DNA from: JAPWJZ01 sp965279315
Lineage (GTDB): Bacteria; Pseudomonadota; Alphaproteobacteria; Micavibrionales; UBA2020
DNA length: 64,000 bases
NCBI GenBank assembly: GCA_965279315.1
Contig: OZ257145.1
Span: 1,612,001-1,676,000, forward strand
Direction: 5' to 3'
Part shown: in pieces, positions 48,852-58,031 of the stretch
Position numbering within the stretch: the first letter of the stretch is position 1
Layout of the letters: each line of letters opens with the position of its first letter
Program-made: the position numbers and the translations under genes
Notes under the pieces: model-generated
What the model saw: only the letters and a program-made list of their open reading frames with translations
Database searches by the model: none
What the model was told of the DNA's origin: nothing

Positions 48852-51800
48852 ATGGCAGTCGCTGGCAATAACACTTCCGTACCCGATCAAACCGGCACAG
48901 GCCACGATATCGACTGGAACGGCTTGATCCAGGGCGGCGCCTGGGATTTCGGCGGCGGGGCGCATGTATTGACCTACGCTTTTTACACCGACGATGTTTA
49001 TTCGATCGCGCAGTGGACGAAAGGGCAGAAGGCGACGATGGCCGCCGCGCTTGAAACATGGTCCGCGGTTGCGGATGTCACTTTTGTCGAGATCCAGCCG
49101 GATGGCCGCGATTACCTGTTCAGCAACGCCGACATGGCAATCACATTCGGCGGGAATGCCGGTGATGTTGTCGCCACGGGTGTCTTCCCCAACCATGATT
49201 TCGTCGAAAACTACCTTTACAGCACGCCCGGCGACAGCGCGCTTTATCCCAATCCCGAAGGCGATATCACGGTATTTGACGAACATTTTGTCCTGGAAGC
49301 GGCAGGCTATGGCCCGGGGTCGTTCGGCTTTGCAACCTTCATCCATGAAATCGGCCATACGCTGGGCCTGAAACACGCCGACCTGTTCCCGGGCCATGGC
49401 GGTGTCCCCGATGACGGCGGCAACGGCAGGCCTGCGCTCGATCCCGCGAACCAGAACGGTTACGATTCCATCATGAGCTATGACGGGCCGCAGATCGTCG
49501 ATTTCGGCGAGGAGATAAACTTCGGGCGCGGCCACCAGGTCACCCCGATGCCGTTCGATATCCGCGTCATCCAGTATATCTATGGCGCGAACATGACGTA
49601 CCACACCGGTAACGATGTCTATGAACTTTCGGCGGACGGCATGGTGCGCACGATCTGGGATGCCGGCGGGATCGACACGTTTGACGCGAGCAAGGTCAAC
49701 AGCGCGGTGGATATCGACCTGCGCGAAGGAGCACTGACGCGCCACGGCGGCGCAGAGGGGCTGTCGGCGACGGCAATCGCCTTTGATACCATCATCGAGA
49801 ATGCAAACGGCACGTTCTATAACGACACGCTGACGGGCAATGACGCGGATAACGTGCTGAACGGCGCGGGCGGCGCGGATACCATGCTGGGCGGCCTCGG
49901 CAACGACACCTATTACGTCGACAACCTGCTGGATATGGTCAGCGAAAATCCCGGCGAAGGAACCGACAAGATTTTCAGCACGGTCTCGTTCGACCTGCTG
50001 GCAAGCGCGCCGGATGTCGAAAACCTCACGCTGACCGGCGCGGCCATCATCGGTTCAGGCACGGATGACGACAACATCATCACCGGTAATGCCTCGAAAA
50101 ACACGCTGGTCGGGTTGCTCGGCAACGATACGCTGGATGGGGGCGGTGGCGTGGATACGCTGGTCGGCGGCGACGGCGACGATACGTATTACGTCAGCTC
50201 CAGCTTGGCGCTGGTTCTCGAAAACGGTGGCGAAGGCAATGACACCGTGCATTCGACCGTCACTCTGACGCTGGGCGCGGAGCTTGAAAATCTTGTGATC
50301 GGCGGCACGGCGGCTGCCAGCGGGACCGGCAACGGGCTTGATAACGCCATGACGGGCAATGAGGTCAAAAACACGCTTTCCGGCCTGGTCGGCGATGACA
50401 CGCTGACGGGCATGGGCGGCAACGACGTGCTGGACGGCGGCGTGGACGACGATACGCTGGACGGCGGCGCAGGCAATGACACGCTGCAGGGCGGCACGGG
50501 CGATGACGCCATGGCGGGCGGGCTCGGCGATGACCTCTACCTCGTCGACAGCGCGCTCGACACCATCACGGAAAACCCCGGCGAGGGCACCGATACGGTG
50601 CAGTCTTCCACCAGCTATTCGCTGGCGGCGCCGTCTGCCGCGGGCGTGGAGCGCCTGACGCTGACAGGCACGGCCGATAACGACGCGACCGGCAACGCGA
50701 TCAAAAACGTGCTGACCGGAAATGCCGGCAGCAATACGCTGGATGGCGGGGCGGGTGCCGACACCATGATCGGCGGCGCGGGCGACGATTTCTACGTTAT
50801 CGACGACGCGGGCGATGTCATCACCGACACCGCCGGGATCGACACCGTGATGGCCAGCATCACATATTTATTTCAGGGCTATACGACCCTGAAGCCGGGC
50901 CTTGAAAACGTCACGCTGATCGGCGTGGGCAACATCAATGCCTATGGCGGCGCGACCGCGAACGTGCTGACCGGCAATACCGGCGACAACACGCTGGACG
51001 GGCAGGGCGGCATCGACACCATGATCGGCGGCCTTGGCAACGACACCTATATCGTGAACATGGCGGGCGAAATCGTTTCCGAACTGGCGGGGCAGGGCAA
51101 CGACACCGTGATATCGTCCATTTCCTGGACGCTGGATGCGAACACGGAAAACATTGTGCTGACCGGCTCGGCCCTTGTCGCCACTGGCAACACGGGCGAC
51201 AACACGCTGACCGGCAATGCGGGCGCCAACACCCTCGACGGCGGTCTTGGCAACGACACCTATGTGATCGACGCCAAGGACAAGATCGTGGATGCGGGCG
51301 GCACCGACACCGTTAACGCGAACTTCACCTATACGCTTGTCGCCGGCATTGAAAACCTGCAGCTGACGGGCACGGCCAATATCAACGGCACCGGCAATGC
51401 AACCGACAACAGCGTCACGGGCAACAGCGGCAACAATACGCTGGCGGGCGGGCTTGGCAACGACGTGCTGCGCGGCGGGCTCGGCAATGACACCTATATC
51501 GTCAATGACGCGACGGAAACGATCGAGGAAACCGCGGGCGAGGGCAATGACACCGTGCTCTCGACCGTCAGCCATACGCTTGCGGCCGAAGTCGAGAACC
51601 TGACCCTGCTGGGCACAGCCGCGATCAGCGCGACAGGCAATGCGGGCGACAACACGCTGACCGGCAACGTTGCGGCGAACCTCCTGACGGGCGGGCTTGG
51701 CAATGACACCTATGTCATCGACGCGCTCGACACCATCGCGGTGGATACCGGCGGCATCGACACTGTTGCCTATAACGGCAGCTATAGCATCGCGGGCCGC

Positions 51801-52982
51801 GCCGACCTTGAAGGCGTCACATTGCTGGGCACCGGCGCGTTCAACGCGACGGGCAATGCCGGCGACAATATCCTGACCGGCAACAGCGGCAAGAACACGC
51901 TGGATGGCGGCCTTGGCAATGACACCTATGTAGTCGGCACGACCGACGTGATCCTTGATTCCGCCGGCACCGACACCGTGCAGGCCAATTTCAACTACAC
52001 CCTTGCCGCCAACATGGAAAACCTCGTGCTGACCGGCACAGCGGCGCTGAAAGGTTTCGGCAACGCATCGGCCAACACGCTGACGGGCAACGCCGGCAGT
52101 AACACGCTGAACGGCAACGGCGGCATCGACGCCTATATCGGCGGTGCGGGCAACGACGTTTATGTGGTCGACAACAGCGCCGAAACGGTGACGGAACTGG
52201 CCGGCGGCGGTACCGACACCGTGCAGTCCTCGGTCTCCTATACGCTGGGCGCGGAGGTGGAGCTGCTGGTGCTGACCGGCACGGCCAGCACGGACGGCAC
52301 GGGCAACGCGCTGAACAACACCTTGACCGGCAATGCGGGCAACAATACGCTGGACGGCGGATTGGGCGCGGATGCGATGAAGGGCGGCGCGGGCAACGAC
52401 ACCTATATCGTCGATAACGCGCTCGACACCGTGACGGACACGGCGGGCACCGACCATGTCATCTCCTCCGTCAGCTACACGCTGGGCACCAGCATCGAAA
52501 ACCTCACCCTTTCGGGCGGCGCCAGCATCAACGCAACCGGCAACTCGGCTGCCAACATCATCACGGGCAACACGGGCGACAACATTTTGCAAGGCGGTTC
52601 GGGCAATGACACCCTGGACGGCGGCGACGGCAACGACACGCTGGACGGCGGGGTTGGCAACGACATTCTGACGGGCGGGCTGGGCGCGGATATTTTCCAC
52701 TTCGGCGCAGCGCCAGCGGTTGTGGGCACGGACACGATCACGGATTTCGTCTCGGGCCCCGGCAACGATGTGCTGGATATCGCGGATGTGCTGTTCGGCT
52801 ATCACGGCAACATCACCGATTATGTGCAGATCACGCAGAACGGCGGAGACACCATCGTCAGCGTGGATAGGAACGGGACCGCCGGCGGGGCTAATTTCCA
52901 GCTGCTTGTGACGCTCACGGGCGTCAACCTCGGCACCGACGAAGCGGCGCTGGTGCTCAGCGGCAACCTTGTCGTGACGTAA
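48852..52982 (+). CDS. Serralysin-type M10 metalloprotease with a large RTX repeat region
   Basis: The 1376-residue protein has an N-terminal serralysin-like domain with zinc site HEIGHTLGLKH at 165-175 and the Met-turn NGYDSIMSYDGP at about 209. About 1000 residues of calcium-binding RTX units follow (GGLGNDTYYVDN, TLDGGAGNDTLQGGTGDD), separated by ENLTLTG-TA...TGN blocks, ending in an RTX-associated C-terminus (TITDFVSGPGNDVLDIADVL). There is no signal peptide, as expected for type I secretion. No type I transporter or inhibitor gene is nearby. It is probably a secreted protease. Confidence 0.93.
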   Translation: MAVAGNNTSVPDQTGTGHDIDWNGLIQGGAWDFGGGAHVLTYAFYTDDVYSIAQWTKGQKATMAAALETWSAVADVTFVEIQPDGRDYLFSNADMAITFGGNAGDVVATGVFPNHDFVENYLYSTPGDSALYPNPEGDITVFDEHFVLEAAGYGPGSFGFATFIHEIGHTLGLKHADLFPGHGGVPDDGGNGRPALDPANQNGYDSIMSYDGPQIVDFGEEINFGRGHQVTPMPFDIRVIQYIYGANMTYHTGNDVYELSADGMVRTIWDAGGIDTFDASKVNSAVDIDLREGALTRHGGAEGLSATAIAFDTIIENANGTFYNDTLTGNDADNVLNGAGGADTMLGGLGNDTYYVDNLLDMVSENPGEGTDKIFSTVSFDLLASAPDVENLTLTGAAIIGSGTDDDNIITGNASKNTLVGLLGNDTLDGGGGVDTLVGGDGDDTYYVSSSLALVLENGGEGNDTVHSTVTLTLGAELENLVIGGTAAASGTGNGLDNAMTGNEVKNTLSGLVGDDTLTGMGGNDVLDGGVDDDTLDGGAGNDTLQGGTGDDAMAGGLGDDLYLVDSALDTITENPGEGTDTVQSSTSYSLAAPSAAGVERLTLTGTADNDATGNAIKNVLTGNAGSNTLDGGAGADTMIGGAGDDFYVIDDAGDVITDTAGIDTVMASITYLFQGYTTLKPGLENVTLIGVGNINAYGGATANVLTGNTGDNTLDGQGGIDTMIGGLGNDTYIVNMAGEIVSELAGQGNDTVISSISWTLDANTENIVLTGSALVATGNTGDNTLTGNAGANTLDGGLGNDTYVIDAKDKIVDAGGTDTVNANFTYTLVAGIENLQLTGTANINGTGNATDNSVTGNSGNNTLAGGLGNDVLRGGLGNDTYIVNDATETIEETAGEGNDTVLSTVSHTLAAEVENLTLLGTAAISATGNAGDNTLTGNVAANLLTGGLGNDTYVIDALDTIAVDTGGIDTVAYNGSYSIAGRADLEGVTLLGTGAFNATGNAGDNILTGNSGKNTLDGGLGNDTYVVGTTDVILDSAGTDTVQANFNYTLAANMENLVLTGTAALKGFGNASANTLTGNAGSNTLNGNGGIDAYIGGAGNDVYVVDNSAETVTELAGGGTDTVQSSVSYTLGAEVELLVLTGTASTDGTGNALNNTLTGNAGNNTLDGGLGADAMKGGAGNDTYIVDNALDTVTDTAGTDHVISSVSYTLGTSIENLTLSGGASINATGNSAANIITGNTGDNILQGGSGNDTLDGGDGNDTLDGGVGNDILTGGLGADIFHFGAAPAVVGTDTITDFVSGPGNDVLDIADVLFGYHGNITDYVQITQNGGDTIVSVDRNGTAGGANFQLLVTLTGVNLGTDEAALVLSGNLVVT

Positions 52983-52998
52983 CCCTTTATGGCACAAC

Positions 52999-53039
52999 AA
53001 AAAACCCTCTCCCGTCATCACGGGGGAGGGTTTTTCTTT
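52999..53039 (+). terminator. Intrinsic terminator
   Basis: CCCTCTCCCG / CGGGGGAGGG stem (one wobble) with a 6-base loop, flanked by A-rich and T5 tracts, 16 bases after the protease stop codon. Confidence 0.88.
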
Positions 53040-53155
53040 TTTGAACGCCGCTTCGGGCCGGAATACGTTAAGAAAATAGGTTATGTATTAGTAATATTAG
53101 GAAATTCTTAGGCTTTTGAGCTTACGCTGGGCTTTGAGTATTTTAGGGGAGCCCT

Positions 53156-53581
53156 ATGACGGCATTTTCAGTTTCGGATTTAAAGGCGCTGGTGGTCGAC
53201 GACCACATGATCGTGCGCTGTGATATCGAACGGCATATCAAGACTCTCGGCATCACGCATATCGACCAGGCGGCCAACGTCAAGGAAGCGACCGACAAGA
53301 TGGCGGGCATGGAATACAACGTCGTGTTCCTCGACTGGAACATGCCGGGGCGCAGCGGTTACAACATGCTGGAACAATGCCGGGGCGACGCCAAATACGA
53401 TAACACCGCCTTCGTCATCGTTTCCGCTGAATCCGAGGACCGCTATATCATCGAGGCGCTGAAGGCGGGCGCGACGTCCTATATCGTGAAGCCCGTGTCG
53501 GAAAACATTTTGCGCGAACATGTGACGCGCGTCGTCGCCTGGATCAACGAACGCATGGAAGAGACGCGCCAGACAGCATGA
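53156..53581 (+). CDS. CheY-like response regulator
   Basis: The 141-residue receiver has the acidic pair VVDDHM, phosphoacceptor D60 in VVFLDWNMPGRSGYNML, and the lysine YIVKPVSENILREH. It has no output domain. It overlaps the CheX-like gene by 4 bases (ATGA), and the CheA-like kinase follows. Together they form a compact phosphorelay. Confidence 0.9.
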   Translation: MTAFSVSDLKALVVDDHMIVRCDIERHIKTLGITHIDQAANVKEATDKMAGMEYNVVFLDWNMPGRSGYNMLEQCRGDAKYDNTAFVIVSAESEDRYIIEALKAGATSYIVKPVSENILREHVTRVVAWINERMEETRQTA

Positions 53582-54096
53582 CAAAACCCGCCGCAGACAC
53601 GCTGGAAAGCATGAACACCTACGTCTCCGACATCGTCGGCAAGGCGGTGACGGGCACGTTCGACACCATGTTCGGCCGCGAGATGGCCCATGCGGGCGCG
53701 ACCCCTGCGACGCCCGCGGAGGGCGGCATCACCAGCCATGTGAGCCTGACGCAGGGCGCCGCGCTGAACGTGGGTTTCAGCTTTCATTTCGATGCGGGGC
53801 TGCTGCACAGGATCGCGGAAGAAACCTATCCCGAACAGGCGCGCAAGATACCGATGCAGATGATCTGCGAAGACATGGCCTGCGCGATCGCCAACGTGGT
53901 GGGCAGCCGCGTGAAGGCCTTCCTGAACGGCCGCGGCTATGACCTGTCGATGGACATTCCCGCCGTGGGCGCGCTCGACGCCGCCCGCGATGCGGCCAGG
54001 GAAGAGCGCAGCTCGCTCGCCTTCCGCTGCCTGCCGGACGGGCAGGACAACGCGGTGCGCGTCAGCATCCACCTGCAGGAAAAGCGCGCAGGGTAG
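53578..54096 (+). CDS. CheX-like (CheC/CheX family) phosphatase domain protein
   Basis: The 172-residue protein has an N-terminal helix (MNTYVSDIVGKAVTGTFDTMFG), GAALNVGFSFHFDAGLLHRIAEETY, and the helix MICEDMACAIANVVGSRVKAFLNGRGYD. The last resembles the E..N-containing active-site helix of CheX/CheC phosphatases. It would dephosphorylate a receiver, most likely the adjacent one. It is coupled to that gene by a 4-base overlap. Confidence 0.72.
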   Translation: MTKPAADTLESMNTYVSDIVGKAVTGTFDTMFGREMAHAGATPATPAEGGITSHVSLTQGAALNVGFSFHFDAGLLHRIAEETYPEQARKIPMQMICEDMACAIANVVGSRVKAFLNGRGYDLSMDIPAVGALDAARDAAREERSSLAFRCLPDGQDNAVRVSIHLQEKRAG

Positions 54097-54122
54097 CCTT
54101 GCGCCCGCCGCGAAAGGGATTG

Positions 54123-55715
54123 ATGGTCTCCGGCAAGCTCCAGAAACAGATGGCACGGCATCTTGGCGCAGATGCGCCGGTGAATGACGGCCTCGCCGCA
54201 TTGCTGGCCGAGGTTGATGCCGTCTATGCCGAGCGTGCGGAGCGCGCACAACTGGCATCGCGCGGCATCGACACGGTTTCCGCCGAATTCATGCAGCTGG
54301 TGGCGGAGCGCGACGCGCTGCTGCTGTCGCTGCGCAAGGTGCTCGACAGCCTGGGGCAGGCGGTCACCTTTTTCGACCGCATGGGAATATGCTCCGGCGT
54401 TTATTCCAGCGCCTGCGCGACCTTGCTGGAAACCGAACCCGCGGGCATGCATATCGGTGATGTGCTGAGCCTCGACGCTGACGCCAGAAAGCGGTTCCAG
54501 GAACTGATCGAGCTTGCCTTCCACGGGCGTTCCACCATCTTCCCCTTCGACGAACTGATGCGCCTTGCGCCCAAGCGGTATGCGCATTCGCAAGGCATCG
54601 CGGTGTCGCTGCAATACCGCCCCATGTATAACGCGCAGAAAAAGCTGTTCGCCATCCTGATGATCGCAACCGATGTCAGCCGCGAGGAAAAGGCGCAGGA
54701 AGAAATCCGGGTGAAGGAAGCCCGCATCGCCCGCATGCTGCGCATCGCCAAGGACAAGATGGCGTTTGTGGGATACCTGCGCAAGCTGGAGGGGGTGCTG
54801 ATCGATCCCGCCATCAAATACAGCATGGAGGATTTCGCGCGCGAGGTGCATACGCTGAAAGGCATGTCGCGCTTTTTCCATTTGGACATCATGGCGGGCA
54901 TCCTGCACGAGATGGAAAACGAGATGAAGGCGCGCGACGGCGCGACCGTCGATGAAATGCTGGCAATCGCCCGCGAAGTGGTGATGGGCGTGTTCGAGGA
55001 GGCCAAGGGGTATGGCCGCGAGATCTGGGGCAATAATTTCGAGATCCAGGAAGACGTCGTGATGCTGCCCGTCAGTTACGCGACCGAATTCGGGCGCGAA
55101 TTGCGGGCGCAGGGCGCGCAGGGCATCGCGTTCCGCTACTTCCAGAAAATCGTCTCCGCCCCCGTGCGGGACCTGCTGATCCCGTTTGAAACGCAGCTCA
55201 ACTTTTTCGCCGTCATGGCCGAAAAGCAGGTGAGCGTCACCATGCCCGCGCATGGTGAGATCCGCGTGTTTTCCCCCGTCTATAAGGATTTCTTCAGCGC
55301 GCTGGTGCATGTCGCGCGCAACATCGTCGACCATGCGGCGGAAGATGCGGCGGTGCGCGCGGCGGCGGAAAAAACGGCGGCGCTGAACGTCTGGGTCGAT
55401 GTCGCCTATGGCCCGTTCAAGCACACGATGATCCTGACCATCGCCGATGACGGCGCAGGCATCGACGAAGCGAAACTGCGCGAAAAGCTGGGGGCGGCGG
55501 CGGCGAAGGACGGCGACGAGGCGTTGCTGCAGCATATTTTCGATCCCCGCGTATCGACGCGCGATGCCGTGTCGGATGAATCGGGGCGCGGCATCGGGTT
55601 GAACGCCGTCAAAGCGGTGGTCGAAAAGCTGGGCGGGTCGGTGCATGTGGATTCCGCACAAGGCAAGGGCACGGCGCTCACGATCCGGCTGCCCGTGATT
55701 TGGGAACCCAATTAA
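54123..55715 (+). CDS. CheA-like histidine kinase with PAS-like and HPt domains
   Basis: I chose the ATG at 54123 because AAAGGG lies just upstream. The 530-residue protein has a PAS-like domain (about 75-200), an HPt-type domain with H243 in REVHTLKGMSRFFHLD, and an ATPase domain with the N-box VHVARNIVDHAAED (about 395), TIADDGAGIDEAK and SGRGIGLNAVKAVVEKLGG. There is no CheW-like regulatory domain, so it is not a standard CheA. It probably phosphorylates the receiver at 53156. Confidence 0.85.
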   Translation: MVSGKLQKQMARHLGADAPVNDGLAALLAEVDAVYAERAERAQLASRGIDTVSAEFMQLVAERDALLLSLRKVLDSLGQAVTFFDRMGICSGVYSSACATLLETEPAGMHIGDVLSLDADARKRFQELIELAFHGRSTIFPFDELMRLAPKRYAHSQGIAVSLQYRPMYNAQKKLFAILMIATDVSREEKAQEEIRVKEARIARMLRIAKDKMAFVGYLRKLEGVLIDPAIKYSMEDFAREVHTLKGMSRFFHLDIMAGILHEMENEMKARDGATVDEMLAIAREVVMGVFEEAKGYGREIWGNNFEIQEDVVMLPVSYATEFGRELRAQGAQGIAFRYFQKIVSAPVRDLLIPFETQLNFFAVMAEKQVSVTMPAHGEIRVFSPVYKDFFSALVHVARNIVDHAAEDAAVRAAAEKTAALNVWVDVAYGPFKHTMILTIADDGAGIDEAKLREKLGAAAAKDGDEALLQHIFDPRVSTRDAVSDESGRGIGLNAVKAVVEKLGGSVHVDSAQGKGTALTIRLPVIWEPN

Positions 55716-55796
55716 CCAACAAATACAAAGCCGTAACCGCATTTTAATGAATTTGCCGTAAAATGGCTTTAAGTCAGTTCAGGCAGGAGACGGGCA

Positions 55797-56180
55797 ATGT
55801 CGGAAGACGATTACGGCCGCAAGCGGCAAACAGATTTCGAATACGCGCTGACCGGCGGCAAGGTCATGGAAACCGTCAAGATGCAAAGCCCGATGGAAGC
55901 GCTTTTGAAAAAAGCGGGCATGCCCGAGCGTGAAATTCCCGAAGCCGCCACTGTCATCGTGATGGGGATGAACAAGATGGGGATGAACGCGCCCGAAACC
56001 GCGCGCATGGACCTGATCACCACACTGATGGGGCAATGCGCCAAGGACAAGCCCGATATCGTGAAAGACGTGATGACCATGGCGGTCGCCAAAATGGACA
56101 AGACCGGCGGCGCGGGCATGACGATGCAGGCGAAATCGCCCGCGATATCGGCCTATACCCCGCCCAAGCGCGGCATGTGA
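55797..56180 (+). CDS. Hypothetical Met-rich protein
   Basis: The 127-residue protein starts MSEDDYGRKRQTDFEYALTG. It is notably rich in Met and Lys (VIVMGMNKMGMNAPETARM). No domain or membrane segment is recognised. It sits in the signalling cluster, after the CheA-like kinase and convergent with a receiver gene, and may belong to that pathway. Confidence 0.6.
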   Translation: MSEDDYGRKRQTDFEYALTGGKVMETVKMQSPMEALLKKAGMPEREIPEAATVIVMGMNKMGMNAPETARMDLITTLMGQCAKDKPDIVKDVMTMAVAKMDKTGGAGMTMQAKSPAISAYTPPKRGM

Positions 56181-56193
56181 TCCCGGATATAAT

Positions 56194-56637
56194 TCAGTGC
56201 GGCTTGATCTGTGCGCAGAGACGCTTGATCTCGCCCAGGAATTTGGGGAAATCGGAATAAAGCTCCTGCTTGCCCATCAGCGCGACCACTTCGTGGCGCA
56301 GCATCGGCTCCATCTTCACGAATTCCTCGGTGAAGCCGGACAGCACGGCGACCGGCACTTCGTCCAGCCCCTCGATCAGTTTAATTTCGCGGATGAAATC
56401 CTGCCCGCCCTTGTTGGGCATGCGCAGGTCGGTGATGATCAGGTCGGGCTTCAGCACCTGCGCGCTGGTGCGGATTTCCTTCAGGGCCTCGTCGCCGTCG
56501 CTGTAGATATGCAGGATGACCGGCTGGTCGAGCATGCCGAAGGCCTGTTCGATCATGATTTTATCGACATCCTGGTCCTCGATCAGCACGATATGGAGGA
56601 TGTTGTCGACGGATTCTTTGCTGGATGTGTTGGTCAT
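56194..56637 (-). CDS. Response regulator, receiver only
   Basis: The 147-residue receiver has ILHIVLIEDQDVDKIMIEQAF, phosphoacceptor D70 in LIITDLRMPNKGGQDFI, and LMGKQELYSDF around the conserved lysine. It is downstream of the HPt gene in the minus-strand part of the signalling island. It has no output domain. Confidence 0.88.
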   Translation of the reverse strand: MTNTSSKESVDNILHIVLIEDQDVDKIMIEQAFGMLDQPVILHIYSDGDEALKEIRTSAQVLKPDLIITDLRMPNKGGQDFIREIKLIEGLDEVPVAVLSGFTEEFVKMEPMLRHEVVALMGKQELYSDFPKFLGEIKRLCAQIKPH

Positions 56638-56705
56638 GTGAAATACCCCTGCTGCCGCTATTATAACAAGGCCGCAGAAAATTGAAAGCGTCTGTCAGGG
56701 TGATG

Positions 56706-57062
56706 TTATGCCAGCCGTTGCCGCAGGATTTCAAGGGAAACGGCGGCAAGGGCGGTAAACGGCGCCTGCTGCGCCGCGGCTTCCGCCACCCGCCCGTCAT
56801 GGCACAGCCGCTCGATCTCGCGCGCCGCCGCCGACAGTTTCAGCGCGCCCAGCGCCGCCGCGTTCGATGCCAGCTTGTGCACGCAGTTGCGGATGGCATC
56901 ACCGTCGCCGGTTGAAAAAGCGGCGGGAATTTCGGCGGCCTTCGTCTCCAGAAATCCCAGCAGCCGCCGCGCGAACATGCGCGCAGGGTCTTTGCCCATG
57001 GCTTTCTCCAGCCCTTCGATGCTGGCCCATGAAATGACGTCGTCCAAATTGTCCGGGGGCAT
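56706..57062 (-). CDS. HPt (histidine phosphotransfer) protein
   Basis: The 118-residue helical protein has an HPt motif with H62 in AIRNCVHKLASNAAALGALKL, followed by AAREIERLCHDGRVAEA. It could relay phosphate between the kinases and receivers in this cluster. It starts 2 bases after the stop of the pseudo-receiver gene. Confidence 0.85.
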   Translation of the reverse strand: MPPDNLDDVISWASIEGLEKAMGKDPARMFARRLLGFLETKAAEIPAAFSTGDGDAIRNCVHKLASNAAALGALKLSAAAREIERLCHDGRVAEAAAQQAPFTALAAVSLEILRQRLA

Positions 57063-57064
57063 TG

Positions 57065-57517
57065 TCAGGCGTCCGGATTGAGCGTCAGTTTCGCGGTGCG
57101 GAACCAGAACGCGTCGAGCGCGCTTGCGAAAATCCGCATCCCCGCCGTGTCATTCGGGATGCGCACGCAGGCATTGGCATGGCGCGCATGGCATTCCCTT
57201 GCGATTTCGCGCGACATCTGGTTGGCGATCACGATCACGGGGATTGCGGCGAAGGGGTTGTCGGATTTCAGCCGGTCGAGCGCGGGCAGCATCTCGTCGC
57301 CCAGCATGATCATGTCGGGGCGGAGCGCGGTATCATAGGGTTGCGCCTTGCGCAGGAACGAAAACAGGCTGGCGGTGTCCTTCACATGGTACAGCGCAAC
57401 CGGCGTCTGGATGGCGCGCAAGGACAGCTGCAGGCGCAGCATCACGTCTTCTTCCGGATGCACGATCAGGATGTTGACGGGCGCGCGCCGCATCTCCGTC
57501 TTCAGGGGCGGCATCAT
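57065..57517 (-). CDS. Degenerate receiver (pseudo-response regulator)
   Basis: The 150-residue protein keeps the receiver fold (VNILIVHPEEDVMLRLQLSL, IPVIVIANQMSREIA). The phosphoacceptor position reads IMLGDEMLPAL, with Gly at about 73 where Asp is expected, and the KP motif is replaced by RIPND. It probably cannot be phosphorylated in the usual way and may act by binding. It overlaps the upstream receiver gene by 4 bases. Confidence 0.78.
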   Translation of the reverse strand: MMPPLKTEMRRAPVNILIVHPEEDVMLRLQLSLRAIQTPVALYHVKDTASLFSFLRKAQPYDTALRPDMIMLGDEMLPALDRLKSDNPFAAIPVIVIANQMSREIARECHARHANACVRIPNDTAGMRIFASALDAFWFRTAKLTLNPDA

Positions 57518-57963
57518 GGCGCCTCCGCCTGCGGCAGCAGCGCCTGGAACACCCAGAAATTCTCGATCGCCTGCACGAAGCCCAGCATTTCCGGAAAAGT
57601 CAGCGGCTTTTGCACATAGGCGTTCGCGTGGCGCAGATAGCAGCTTTCGATATCGCGGTCGAGCGCGGAGCCCGAGAGCATGATGACGGGAATATGGCTG
57701 AACGACGGCTCGGCGCGGATTTCCTCCAGCGTCTGCGGGCCGTTCTTGCCCAGCATGTTGATGTCGAGGAAAATGAGGTCGGGCTGCCGCAGTTCGCGGG
57801 CGAGGTAATCGAGCACGGCCTGCCCGTCGCGCACGAAATGCAGCGCGATCTTGGCGCGCGCGGTCAGGAACGCCTGCTCCATAAACAGGGCATCGGCCTC
57901 CTGGTCCTCGGCATAGAGGATATGGATCGGTTCGGCGTTGGCGGGTTTAGGCAGCGTACTCAT
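57514..57963 (-). CDS. Rcp1-like response regulator, receiver only
   Basis: The 149-residue receiver has IHILYAEDQEADALFMEQAF, phosphoacceptor D67 in LIFLDINMLGKNGPQTLEEI, and AYVQKPLTFPEM. The style matches the Rcp1 family that pairs with phytochrome-type or other membrane histidine kinases. It is divergent from the MASE1 kinase gene (68 bases between starts), its likely partner. Confidence 0.88.
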   Translation of the reverse strand: MSTLPKPANAEPIHILYAEDQEADALFMEQAFLTARAKIALHFVRDGQAVLDYLARELRQPDLIFLDINMLGKNGPQTLEEIRAEPSFSHIPVIMLSGSALDRDIESCYLRHANAYVQKPLTFPEMLGFVQAIENFWVFQALLPQAEAP

Positions 57964-58031
57964 GCGTGCATTCTAGCATATTTCCATTTGGCTTTTTAAG
58001 CGGTAAAGTGTTGGGGAAGGGATAACAAGGG

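Noticed and set aside
48639..49745. Minus-strand reading frame of 368 residues across the protease start
   Set aside because: It overlaps the catalytic domain of the serralysin on the other strand and has no family signature.
50868..53021. Long minus-strand reading frame antisense to the RTX repeats
   Set aside because: The repetitive GC-rich RTX codons leave the opposite frame open. The product has no recognisable domain, while the plus-strand protein is clear.
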